From Lunularia cruciata (lineage: Eukaryota; Streptophyta; Marchantiopsida; Lunulariales; Lunulariaceae), in the NCBI GenBank assembly GCA_948567375.1, contig OX419758.1, positions 36,843,473 through 36,907,472 of the forward strand: a stretch of DNA of 64,000 nt, in the 5' to 3' direction. The notes beneath the pieces are model-generated. The model ran no database searches. It worked only from the letters and a program-made list of their open reading frames with translations, and was not told the DNA's origin. Within the stretch, counting starts at the first letter, position 1. Each line of letters starts with the position of its first letter. Shown one piece after another: positions 48,603 to 58,997 of this stretch. Both the position numbers and the translations under genes were made by a program.

Positions 48603-50798
48603 CTATCCCGATCCGATGTCGACCTCATCATCGGCTTCCAAACCCGATGATCTTCTTGGTATTTCACCTTCTTCGGGTATGACTGATTCTACTAATTTCT
48701 TTACTAATTCTACAACTTCTTCTCTACAATCTGTAATTGAACTCTTGGTTACTCCATCTCCACTCTTATTTCCCGACCCACTCTTCTCTAATGTGTCAAG
48801 TATCAAGTCCGATGACACCTGAATTCCTACTTCTGCGACATCCGGTTGCTTCTCTACTGTCACACTATTCTGAATTTTCTCTAACTCCGAATTGACCAAA
48901 TCCAATCTAAGACTAACATTATTCTCTACTTCCAACATTTTTCTATGTACGCGTTCTCTCAACCAAATCAGCAATGTGTTCATATCCACATCCTTGGCTC
49001 TTCACTTTCGAGTTTCCTACACAAGTAACTTCAACTCATGCAGACAAGCTTCTTCCAATCTTCCTTCAGCCTTCGTGCTTAAGATTGCTCGTAATCTCCC
49101 AGCAAGGTCCCCTACTGATTCCAATGCGTATCCTTGAGAATGCTCCACCTTCAACTCCTCCCGATACATCTGCAACTCGTCTTTGTATTCTGCAGCGAGC
49201 ATCTTCTTCTCCTCTGCATACTGCATTTTTTGCTGCTCCGCACTCTTGACAATTTCACGCAAACGCTCTTCTTCTTCTTGCTTGGACGCCAATTCTCTCT
49301 ACCATGCTTGATCTTTTGCTGCGGCACTCTTCTTCAAGCTGTCCAATTCTTGCTCCATCACAATGTTCATCGCCTTAAAATGGACATTCTCAACACGCAC
49401 ATTACTTACTTCCTCCCGCATCTTGCTGAGCCACATCGCCTGCTCCTTCAACTCTTTGGCTTGCTTTTGCAGGTCCCTCTCCTTCTCTGTGCAACTCTCT
49501 TGTAACACGCTCAGTAGTTTCTTCCTCGAGTCTTCCTCCCTCCAAAGATCTTCAATTTCCGCACTTCTTTGGCTTTGATGCTCCTGCAGCTCCTTCACTT
49601 CCTTGAACAGATGCTCCACCACCTGCAGCTCATTCATCTCTTTTACTTGATCTTGGGCAATTCCTATACGATGTTGTTTCAATAGTTTGAGCATAAGTGT
49701 GGTCACCCTTGTCAAATATGCTATCCCGCCGAAAGTTTCTTCTTCATCATTGCCTCCTTCGTCTGGAGTCTTTTTGTGTGTCATCGGCTCCTGCATCCAA
49801 AGTCGCAATCTTTGTATCTTCATAGTGTCAACGCTATCTTCGTCTTCGCCTTTTGAACTCGGCCCCGCGGGATATTCCTTCTTGCTTCAGGTTATGGCTT
49901 GTTCTCCACCATTGCCTCGCCAGCTTCACTCACCACCACCGATTGCTAGACTTCGGGCTCTCCATCACTTTTGCTACTCGACTCCCCACTCTTCAACGTG
50001 AGCTCTTCTTCTTCTGAGTCCTCTTCTTGCGACTCAGTTTCTTCTGTGTGACTCCAATCCCGAAGATGCCCTTCTCACGACGTTAGTGGTCTTCAACATC
50101 AGCCTCCGAGTCTTGCGTTGGATGGCCGATGGTTTAGCTTCTTCGGGTTTACTTCACTTCTTCGTCTTTGGACTGGCCACATCTTTGATCTTCCACTGTC
50201 CCGTTCTTGCAAAGTATTCGTCATTCACCCGCAGCTGAAGCATATACTGTCGCTCCTCTTCGTCGGCTTCTCGTCTCAAATCAGGGTGCATGTGGAAGAC
50301 CATACAATGCCTCTCGTCTTCAGAGAGCAAGTTTAGGCCAAAGTAGAAATGTGCTGCAAATGGTGCAAAATAATGCGGTGGCGAGCCCGTTCTCCAATTC
50401 ACCACCATCTGCCTTGTTCGGTGATGGAAACACTTCGCCCAATTCATGGGTACTCCTGCAAACATCAGGTGGAAGAAAACTGCCTGCTGCATGTTTACGT
50501 ACGTTGTTTGCTCCGGCTTGAACATGGCCATCATCGCCCCTATGATACTTCTTTGGATTGGGTCCCGATAGGACTCCACCTTGTAACCATTCGTAGTTCT
50601 TGAAGCGAAAAATGAATTACAAATCTCCGCTGGCTCCTTTGCAGCATCACATTTCTGATAGAAGGTGATTCCTGTCGGCTCTCCTGCTTCTCTCCCCAAG
50701 ACTAACTTCCAATCCAACTCAGTCCATCGAGCCGGATTGCCTCTCTTCCTCTCCACTTTGGGACCCTCCTCACAATTACTGGCAGCGATCTCTGCCAT
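48603..50798 (-). pseudogene. LTR-encoded coiled-coil protein, near full-length copy in LTR A
   Basis: From the conserved ATG at 50798 to the conserved end EVDIGSG at 48603 the distance is 732 codons, and the long open pieces (50154-50798, 49299-49823, 49017-49292, 48603-48989) all share one frame. The breaks are in-frame stops: a TGA after PKTKK at 50154, where the M copy has arginine, and a TAG after DQAW at 49299, where LTR C has glutamine. No frameshift is needed. The N-terminal domain has RKRGNPARW, NGYKVESYRDP, MNWAKCFHHRTRQMV and PFAAHFYFGLNLL. The C-terminal two-thirds is charged coiled coil. Function unknown. Confidence 0.75.
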
Positions 50799-51507
50799 CA
50801 CTCTTGGGAAACTGAAATTCCAGTTCCAGGCTAAAAAGGTGATACGAAGTCTAACCAAGACTTCGATCCTTGCTACTACATCTACCCTTCAAATTGCAAA
50901 ACCTCTCACTGCCAGCGCTTTGGCCACCTTCTTTGCCATGATTTGTTCTCTCGTTCTACACTATTGGAAGATCAGCCCCTCTCCTGGACAAGACACTCTA
51001 ACTCCCTCAGGGTCTCGGAAAATTTCACTCTCGACGGGCTTCCGGACACGCATTCATGCAGGATGACTACTCAAAGGAATTGGAAATTTACTCAGCAAAT
51101 TCAACTTCCCCCTGCGCATTCGCAATTTTATATTGCTCCGAATTGCAATCATTCTTCAGTCAATTTTGTCTGTGAGTTTCTCTCTTCTGCATGCACTACC
51201 GGTTACTATCAAGATATGCTTCTTCTACCTCCGCTGTTTCTTGAAATGTATTTCTTGCCATGTACCGAGGTTGTTAAACGTCCTCATCATTTCCGCGTTT
51301 TCCAACCCAAAGACGATGATCTTTGGCCTGCTTCCGGCACACTCCTCTTCTGAGTACCTCCATCATCGGAACCGATGTCAGCTTCTTCGGCTTTCCTCCG
51401 AAGTTACTTTTGCCTCTTCTTTGTCCGCAATTCAACTTTTCCGTGCTTACTTTGTCTCTTAAACACTACTAACCATAAAAAACAAAAAATGTGGGTATCA
51501 CAAAAAG

Positions 51508-51949
51508 TCAAGTAAAGTCAAAAAGTAGAAAGGAATATCCATTCACATGGGCATATTCCCCTAAGCATGTGGTCTTATCTTGACCCAACCACTAAGTCAA
51601 GGATTCCTTCACATGGGCTATCCTTGGACTAAAGAAGAATCCAAAACAAAAAGGCTTGGGGGCCCAAGAGTTCTCAACTCTTTCCTCAAAGCCAAATACC
51701 TAGGAATAATACCAAGTCAACACACTAAAATCCAAAATAGTGGTGCTCATCTTTTCTACTTCCTCTAAAGTAAGGTCCCCTCTATCTTAGCTATGACTAA
51801 CTTTAGCTAACCATGACTAATATAGAACCATCCTTTATCTCTATATAAATAATATCTCTTAAGTACTTGTTATACCAAGCTAAATATCACAATACTACAC
51901 ACATGCACAAATGGGTGTTACAGCACAGGTTTAGAGGGGATGGATGTCA
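51508..51949 (+). other. Right part of P's 3' untranslated region with polypurine tract
   Basis: Non-coding continuation of P after solo LTR A. AGAGGGGATGGATG just before the 3' LTR (about 51933-51946) is a plausible polypurine tract. A TATATAAATA run at about 51843 is present; whether it acts as a promoter is not known. Confidence 0.5.
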
Positions 51950-52900
51950 TGTTGTGGTTTGCGTAGCCCGTAAAAAGTGACTTATCATAGTTTATCTCCA
52001 CGTTAGTGGAGTAGGTTGCATGCTAGATCTCACGGATGAGATGTTGCCATGTGAGCCATCTATGTACATGTATGTGATTGGTCATGTGGGTTACAATCTT
52101 ATCATGTTTGAGGGCTTGGATGAATAAAGAGGAGGGCAAGTAGAGAGCCGGGTGTGTTTTAGTTTGGAGAGTCTCGAGGAGAGAAGGAAGTTGGGAGAAA
52201 GTTGTAGCAGAGAGCGAGTGTTAGAGCATCGGAGGAAGCATTCAAGCATGAGATGTCCCATGCTCCCAATCTGCCACTCCCAAATCCTTTTCTCATCAGG
52301 CTTCAGATTTTACACCGTGACGACTTATAGGATTGGTTGGCAACACGTTTCGGGGTGGTGTTTGTGGAATCGGTGATGGGAAACCCAAATCCTATCGTCC
52401 TTCCGGTGCTTACTTATGAGAATGTCTGGGACTTGACAATTTATGTCCTTCTATAGTTGGGGAATGCCTAAAATTTTGCTCATAAGCTTCAAGGTGGAGT
52501 TGTGGGGTCCATTTGTCAAAAAGTAAAAAGAGTAAAAGACAAATGTGCAAGAACTTGGATCTCAAGGGGGAAGTTGGGAGTTTTTTTTGACCATCGGGGA
52601 AGTTTGGGGAGGGCATTCGAGGAATGGAGTACATGGTTGGAAAGAGGAGACAACAGGCTACAATTTGCAGACAGAAATCACTCAATTTGAGCCGAGTATG
52701 AGAGGGATATGATCAATTGAGTGAAGGGGGGTTGAATTGATACCCAGGAGCACAAAGTAGTCAATTGAGGGAGTTTCTTGAGACTCTTTCACTATTTTTT
52801 AGTGGGATTTGAGAGTAGACAATGTTCTTACAGTACTGAGCACAATAAATTCTAGTTTTGAGTCAATCTTGAATCTGATCCAATTGATTGAAGTTGAAGC
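51950..52900 (+). repeat. 3' LTR of P, truncated on the right
   Basis: Collinear with 37372-38319 and then cut off after GTTGAAGC; from 52901 the sequence is M integrase on the opposite strand. Confidence 0.8.
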
Positions 52901-53590
52901 AATGTGAGCATCCCCGCAAACATAGACCTCGGGTGTCTTAGAAACTTCCGAGTCTATGGTCCAATATCTCCAAACTCTCCACCCATTTACTCGAGTGGCA
53001 AAAGGATTACCTTCCAAGTCTACAAGCTGCATGGACCCATTTTTGTAAAGATGAAGAATTGGATAGGGACCCATCCATCTCAAATGCAACTTGCCTGGAA
53101 AAAATATTTGGCGATTGTCCTATAACAAAACCAAATCTCCTTCTTGTACAGCTACAGGCTTGATTCTCTTATCGTGCCTGACTTTCCTCTGTGCTTGTAC
53201 TTCTTTTGTGGTTTGCATTGCATTGTCTCGTTTCTCTTCTAACCACATCAGTTGATGAATCCAAAGATCTTGACTTTCCTCTTTCGACATTTGTTCTTTG
53301 CAAAGAACCCGATATGTCGGTACTTCAAATTCAACCGGTAGTATGGGATGCAAGCCATATGTCAAGAAGTATGGAGTTTGTTGGTTGTAATCTTCTCTGT
53401 CATTTGATATGCCCACAACGCGGCTGGTAATTTTGTATCCCAGTCATAGGCATAATTGACAGTCACCTTATTCAAAATTTTGCAAAGTAACCCATTCGTT
53501 TTTTCCGTTAAGCCATTTGCTTTTGGGTTATAAGGAGTCATCGTCCGATGTTTAATCTGAAATTACTTGGTTAATGCCTCCATTACAGAG
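52901..53590 (-). pseudogene. Integrase C-terminal region of element M
   Basis: 53120-53416 reads TPYFLTYGLHPILPVEFEVP and VRHDKRIKPVAVQEGDLVLL, the end of the core and start of the SH3-like C-terminus in this Gypsy group. 52901-53089 continues with LRWMGPYPI and LEGNPFATRVNG. The open frame then reads on into P's LTR, which is a deletion junction and not original protein. The frame differs from that of 53592-54680, so a shift lies between. Confidence 0.75.
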
Positions 53591-53591
53591 T

Positions 53592-54680
53592 TCAAAAAAT
53601 GTGTTCCTTGGTCACTGACCAATTCCAAAGGACACCCATATCACGAGATGATGTTTCGAAAGAAGAATTCCGCCATAGTTTCAGCATCATCTTGGTAGCA
53701 TAGTCAATGCAAACCAAAATGAATCGCTTTCTTGTGACTCGGGTCACTAGTTGAATGGGACCCACAAAATCAATCCCCCATTTCTCAAATAAGGCCAAAG
53801 GCAAAATTGGTCTCAAAGGCCATTGAGAAGTAGCCGTCGGCTTCCCCGTTCTCTGACAAGCATCACAGCTTTGGATATGAGCATGCACATCTTTGTACAT
53901 TGTAGGCCACCAATACCCTGCCGAAAGAATTTTCTTTACAGTATTCTTCAAAGCATAGTGTCCTCCTGATGCTTTGGAGTGTAAAGATTCAATCACTCCT
54001 CCTACTTCGTATGACTCCAAGCATCGCCGAAGTACTTTGTCTTTGCCCATCTTAAATAAAATGTTGTGTTTAAGCTGGTACGGCCCCATTTTCTTGAGAA
54101 AGACTGCCCGCTGTTTTGGGTCCATCCCCTCAAGACAATGGAGAGTATTCAGATAATGATATTCATCTGCATACCTCGTACTTCGCATTGCTAATAAGTG
54201 ATACAACTCTTTGTTAGGGAACCGATTGTCAATTTCCCACTCTTGGTCTTGAGTTTCTAACATGGACAAGAAGTCTGCATTCAAATGCGAAGCTCCCTTC
54301 CTTACTTGTACAGTATACGTGAACTCTTGTAATAACAAGATCCATCTTGCAATTTGCCCCAATAAATCTGCCTTCTTGACCAAATGTTGCAATGCGTAAT
54401 GGTCAACATAAAAGACAAACTCATACCCCAACAAATAATGACAAAATTTCTTGCAGGCATACACCATTCCGAGTGCTTCTCTTTTTGTCGTCGAATAGTT
54501 CTTTTCAGAAACTGAAAGTTGTCGGCTGGCATAATATACCGGGTAGTCCTTCTTCTTCTCGTCCTTCCAACTTAAGACGACTCCAATGGCCATGGACAAA
54601 GTGTCCACATATACATGAAAAGGGACGTCCCAATTTGGGGCCCTCATAACTGGTGCTTCAACCAGCTTCTTCTTCAACAC
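53592..54680 (-). pseudogene. RNase H and integrase N-terminal half of element M
   Basis: A 362-codon frame. RNase H: FHVYVDTLSMAIGVVL, YYASRQLSVSEKNYSTTKRE, FVFYVDHYALQHLV. Integrase zinc domain: SGGHYALKNTVKKIL and CDACQR. First part of the core: KWGIDFVGPI with the first catalytic aspartate. The frame then stops. It follows RT in the same frame, after one stop. Confidence 0.85.
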
Positions 54681-55600
54681 CTAGAAAGCTTCTTCTTGAT
54701 TTGCTTCCCACAGATAGTCTTTGGATTTCTTCAGAAGCTTTGTAAGTGGTGTAGCCAGCACTACATAGTTTGACACAAAGCGTCTGTAATATCCGACATG
54801 TCCCAAGAAGGCTCTCAGCTCCCGGATGTTCTTCGTGGATTCCAAAGCTGCAATTATCTTGACCTTCTCAACATTGACTTCAATACCTCGGCTTGACACC
54901 CGATGCCCCAGAAGAATTCCCTCCTTCATTGCAAAGAAGCATTTCTCCAGGTGTAATGACAAGCCGACAAAACGACACCTTTCAAACGTTTGGCAAAGGT
55001 AATCTAAATGTACATCTCTTTGCCCAAACACACAAAAGTCATCAATAAAAACTTCCATAAATTTGCACAGGAAATCTTTGAAGATTGAATTCATCATCCG
55101 CTAGAAAGTAGCGGGAGCATTACACAACCCAAAGGGCATTTGATTGTCAGCAAAAGTGCCCCAATTGGTCGTGAATGTAGTTTTATCCTTGTCTTCTTCT
55201 CGAATGGATACTTGATTGTACCCTGAAAATCCATCGAGAAAACTATAACAAGGATGCCCAGCTACTTGATCTAAAATGGTATCGGTAAAAGGCAAGAGAT
55301 GATGATCTTTCCTTGTGACTGCGTTCAACTTCCGGACGTCTTGGCTCACTCAGATCTTCCCTATTTTCTTCTTTGGGACAATGACAATGGGGGAAACCCA
55401 TTCACTGCTTAAGACAAGGAAGATGATTCTGGCCCCTAAGTACTTGTCGATTTCATCTTTCACCAACAGAGAGTACTTTGGATTTAGGCGGTATTGCCGT
55501 TGCCGAACCGGAATTGCACCTTCAACCAGATCAATCTGGTGTTCTCTGAATTCTCATGGAATACCCGACATTTGATCAATTGACCAGGCGAATACATCTT
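54681..55600 (-). pseudogene. Reverse transcriptase of element M
   Basis: 55101-55349 reads VRKLNAVTRKDHHLLPFTD, YSFLDGFSGYNQVSI and MPFGLCNAPATF. A TAG at 55098-55100 (glutamine is usual there) precedes 54681-55097 with VFIDDFCVFG, the catalytic aspartate pair at 55038-55049, and ELRAFLGHVGYYRRF. The same frame is kept across the stop. RT motifs are intact, but the gene is not. Confidence 0.85.
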
Positions 55601-55670
55601 GGAATTCTATAAACAAGGCAGTGTATCCTGCCAACTCCTCCGAAGTAACTATCTTTGAAAATTTTAAAAT

Positions 55671-56705
55671 TTATCCTTCAGTTAATAAAGCATGTTGACA
55701 GTCATGGGGATTGATGACTCCTTCAACGTGGCTTACTTGGCTTAACTCGATGCGAGCTGCCATCAAACCCCCTTCCTCCAAGTCAGGTTCACCCGAGGTG
55801 AGGTCGTATGGATCTTCGTCTTCAACATCCACCTCGTAGCATTCCAAGTAGTTAACTTGGACTTCATCTTTGGATTCGTCCTCTTCTTCCGACAAACTTG
55901 TTTCCCCGAGATGGGGAACCTTTGTCCAACACACAGTCACCAGCTTCTGATCTTTGGACGAAATGTCCTTGAATCTTAACTTCTGCTGATGCCAATCCAC
56001 TACAACTTGGGCGCTATACAACCAGGGTCTGCCGATCAACAGAGGGTAACTAGTCTTTGTCACTGGTCGCAACACGATGTAATTCAACTTGAAGGGTACC
56101 CCTCCAATGATCGTGGTGATGTTTGACAGCATGCCCAATGGCCGTCTCCTGGTTTGGTCTTCAAACTTCAACACTTGAGGTGTTGGTTCAAACGTGTGAT
56201 ACCCAAGTCGATTTGTAGTATCTTTGGTCATGACATTCACACCGGACCCAGAGTCAATGGGTATCGATGTGATCATGCACCCTGCAATCTCCGCATCTAC
56301 CTTGGGAGATCCCAAATCCTCTTGCTCAATATGATAGATAGCAGGTAAGTCCTTCTTTGACATCGACCTCACCTTCTTGAAGGCCGAATTCAGCTGCCTC
56401 TTGTACAGCTTGTTATCTTCCCACAATTGCTTGAATGTAACATTGGCATTTATGGTTGCCAGATCTGCTACAATATCATATTGAGGATCTCCTCCCAATT
56501 TGAACGTCTTTGCCTTCGGCTTTGGGTCCAAAGTCTCTCCATGTTCCCTCTTGACTTTGGGACGCTTCAAAATGGTGACGGGCTTGCTGATGGTCTTAAC
56601 CCGAGGTTCCTCGGGTTGGCCCACCTCGGCTTGGATCAAACCCTTTACTTTGGATCGGATATCCGCCGGAAAAATTGGAGACTTTGTCTTTGTCTCCTCT
56701 TCCAA
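55671..56705 (-). pseudogene. Protease region of element M
   Basis: A 344-codon frame with the retropepsin active site IPIDSGSGVNVM (DSG intact) and YPLLIGRPWLYSAQVVVDW. The N-terminal part is a lysine-rich linker, and the part after the core is acidic (EEEDESKDEVQ). It lies between the zinc-knuckle frame and RT in one phase. Confidence 0.8.
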
Positions 56706-57032
56706 ACTCAGTTCCCGAGTCCTGAGTAGTGCCTCCTTTAGTTCTTTCTACAAGGCTTTAGCTTTGGCTTTTGCGAGGATCTTTTCCTCCTTGGCAGAAA
56801 GAATTGCCTTTGGGCGCAGTCTCTTCACCTTTCTGGAAGACGACGAGGTTGTACTCAGTTCTTCAGGATCACGCTTCTTCTTGCTGGAGCGTGTCTCAAA
56901 TTTCAAAATTTCAAGGTCCGGCCATTCTCCTTCCTAGGCCGGACTCCCTTCTTGAGGTCTTTCTTCCTCAAGAGTGATGCAATTTACATTAGTATCCCCC
57001 TTTGGCTGAAGTGCTGCACGCTCAGTGGAGGT

Positions 57033-58818
57033 CTATACATACTTTACAGGCGGCTTTGGGTTTGGTGGGTGAGGACATTGGTTTCCCATGTGCCCCGATC
57101 CTTTAGAATTTCCGCACAGGGGAACATACCCAATTTGCCTTCTTGGCTCGGGACAGTTTGGAGACCAATGTCCCATCGAGCCACAATTATAACAGGCTCC
57201 GGGTGCAACATTTTGAGGCCGATTTTGGTTGCTCATCGGTGGTCTTCATGGAGGAGCATTAGGGTTATACTCCCTAGGTCCAAACCTCGGACCTTGATAC
57301 AATGTGCTCGCTTGAGGCTGTACTTCTTGTTTTTGGTACACAGCCTCTTCGTCCTCGTCTTGGTTCCATCCCGGAACCCAATCAATTTGCTGCACCGGGA
57401 ATGCATTAAGAGTATTGCATTATGTGTTGGTGTGGCCTGATTTGCCACATGCAATGCACCATACATTTGATCTCCCAAACGCTGGGGCCTTCCTTTCGGT
57501 CTTTGGCCCCAATCATTTGGATCTTGAAATCCAAAAACTCCTTGATGAGGGCATCCAGCTTGGTATCCGCCTTATTTACACTCTTTGCTGGAGGAGTCAC
57601 TGGTTTCTTGCCCCCACGCCTTTTGACTCGTCTTGGCTTTGATTCTTCTTTGGATTCTGAAGAAGAGCTCGAAGTCGTGGAGGATTCATCCAAAGAAGGG
57701 GATGTACTGCACAAAGCTCTCCTTCTAGGCTTCTTGCCTTTCTTCTCCCAATTTCTCCGGTTACCGGCAGAGTGAGAGTGGGCCGCCTCGTAACGAACAA
57801 CATGTTTAAGTACTTTGTCCAGGGAAGTTACATTCTCCTCCCTTGCAAAGATTTGTATCTCTGGTGAAAGTCCTCCGAGGAACCAGGTAATGGCTTGGGC
57901 ATTGGAGTAACCCACCACCCCCAATTGCTTGGGAACTTGGTTCAATAGTGCCATGAACCGCTTAGAGTAGTCCCTCAACTTCTCCTTCTTGCCTCGGTCC
58001 AAATTGTTGAGTGCCGCAAAGACACTCGTGTCGTAATCAACCTCCCGGAATTGTTCCAGGAAGTTGTTTCTCAAGTCTGCCCAGTCCGCTGGTACAAACC
58101 CCTTCTAGGTCACATGAGTGTACCAACTCCGAGCTTTCTTGCGGAGCAAACTTGGGAAAATTCTCAGTCGATCTGCCGAGTCATGCTCCTTGTTAGCAAA
58201 GGAGATGACTTCAAATTCTTTGATGAATTCATCGGGGTCTTCGTCTTGTTTTGTCCCTTTGTACTTCTGATAGGCGTGTTGGATGACAGGCAACAAAGTC
58301 ATTGTTCAATGCACTGGAATTGGCTAAGGTAGTGTTGAACTTGACGGAACTGAAGGATTGGCTGGTATTGACACCGTGTTGTTCAGCCCATGGATTCCAA
58401 TTCGTCAAATTCAAGGTGGGGTCTTCTTTGACAATTTCTGCTATGAGGGTGTCAACTTCAACCCAAGTAGAAGATTCACGGTCAACACCTTTGATAGGTT
58501 CTTCAAAATTCCTTCGGGACAACCAAGGAATTATTCATAGAAGATGTTGACACTCGTCTTCAATAAGTGTTTGTGCTGTCTTTTCTCGAAAAAAGTTCTT
58601 CAAGGACACAACTTCCTTTACAGCTCTAGGGGAAGTTGGTGTACTGGGCCGCAATGCATATGTTTGCCCACTTGATTCTTTCTTCTTCTTGGATGAAGAG
58701 GGAGATGCGAAGTAGCCTTGCCAACCGCCTTCGTGTTTCCTATGGTCAAGTTCTCACATGGCTTCTTGCACTTTGTGAAGGAGTTGAAAATCCCACACCT
58801 CTCATTCAATTTCGTCAA
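57033..58818 (-). pseudogene. gag of element M
   Basis: Fragments in order: 58618-58818, 58229-58522 (FEEPIKGVDRES), 58105-58302 (FIKEFEVISFANKEHDSADR, then KKARSWYTHV), 57406-58074 (LRDYSKRFMALLNQVPK, ITWFLGGLSPEIQIFAREE) and 57033-57236. The last holds a zinc knuckle CYNCGSMGHWSPNC. A second knuckle follows in which the second cysteine is serine (CGNSKGSGHMGNQC). Retrotransposon capsid features are clear. Frames shift several times. Confidence 0.8.
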
Positions 58819-58969
58819 CAGTGGATGGGATGTTCAAACGTTTGTCTTCTTCACGCTGAAGTGCTTGTCTTCGAGCTCTCTTTTCCCGTTGTTCTCTCGA
58901 TGCAAACATTCATATTGCGTTGATACCCAGTTTTGAATTTGGCTTTGTATTCTTCCACTTCCAAAATTT

Positions 58970-58990
58970 GTATCCCCGGCAGCGGCGCCA
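58970..58990 (-). promoter_or_regulatory. Primer-binding site of element M, tRNA-Asp type
   Basis: On the minus strand TGGCGCCGCTGCCGGGGAT begins 7 bases after the 5' LTR. It differs by one base from TGGCGCCGTTGCCGGGGA, which is common in plant Gypsy elements and complementary to aspartate tRNA. Confidence 0.85.
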
Positions 58991-58997
58991 AAAACCA

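Larger units (their letters stand above)
45890..51502 (-). mobile_element. LTR A, solo LTR of the M family inside P
   Basis: Left end TGTGACAACCCGG, right end TGTGGGTATCACA, exact flanks AAAAG at 45885-45889 and 51503-51507. LTR B interrupts it at 46633-48541. Without B it is about 3.7 kb, in line with the 3766 bp of M's 5' LTR. It carries a nearly full-length copy of the LTR-encoded protein (48603-50798). Confidence 0.85.
37372..52900 (+). mobile_element. Element P, plus-strand Ty3/Gypsy of a separate clade, nested in M
   Basis: The 5' LTR begins at 37372 (TGTTGTGGTTTGCGTAGCCC) and its start recurs as the 3' LTR at 51950. Between lie gag (about 39.7-40.9 kb), protease (40.9-42.1 kb), RT-RNase H (42.5-44.06 kb) and integrase (44.1-45.56 kb), all on the plus strand. 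The 3' untranslated part is split by solo LTR A (45890-51502). The 3' LTR is cut short at 52900, where M pol begins without P's terminus, so the right end of P was deleted. RT has FMDDIPIKG, a form unlike the other elements here. Confidence 0.85.

Noticed and set aside
56500..56937. Plus-strand frame of 145 codons
   Set aside because: Antisense shadow of the M protease linker region.
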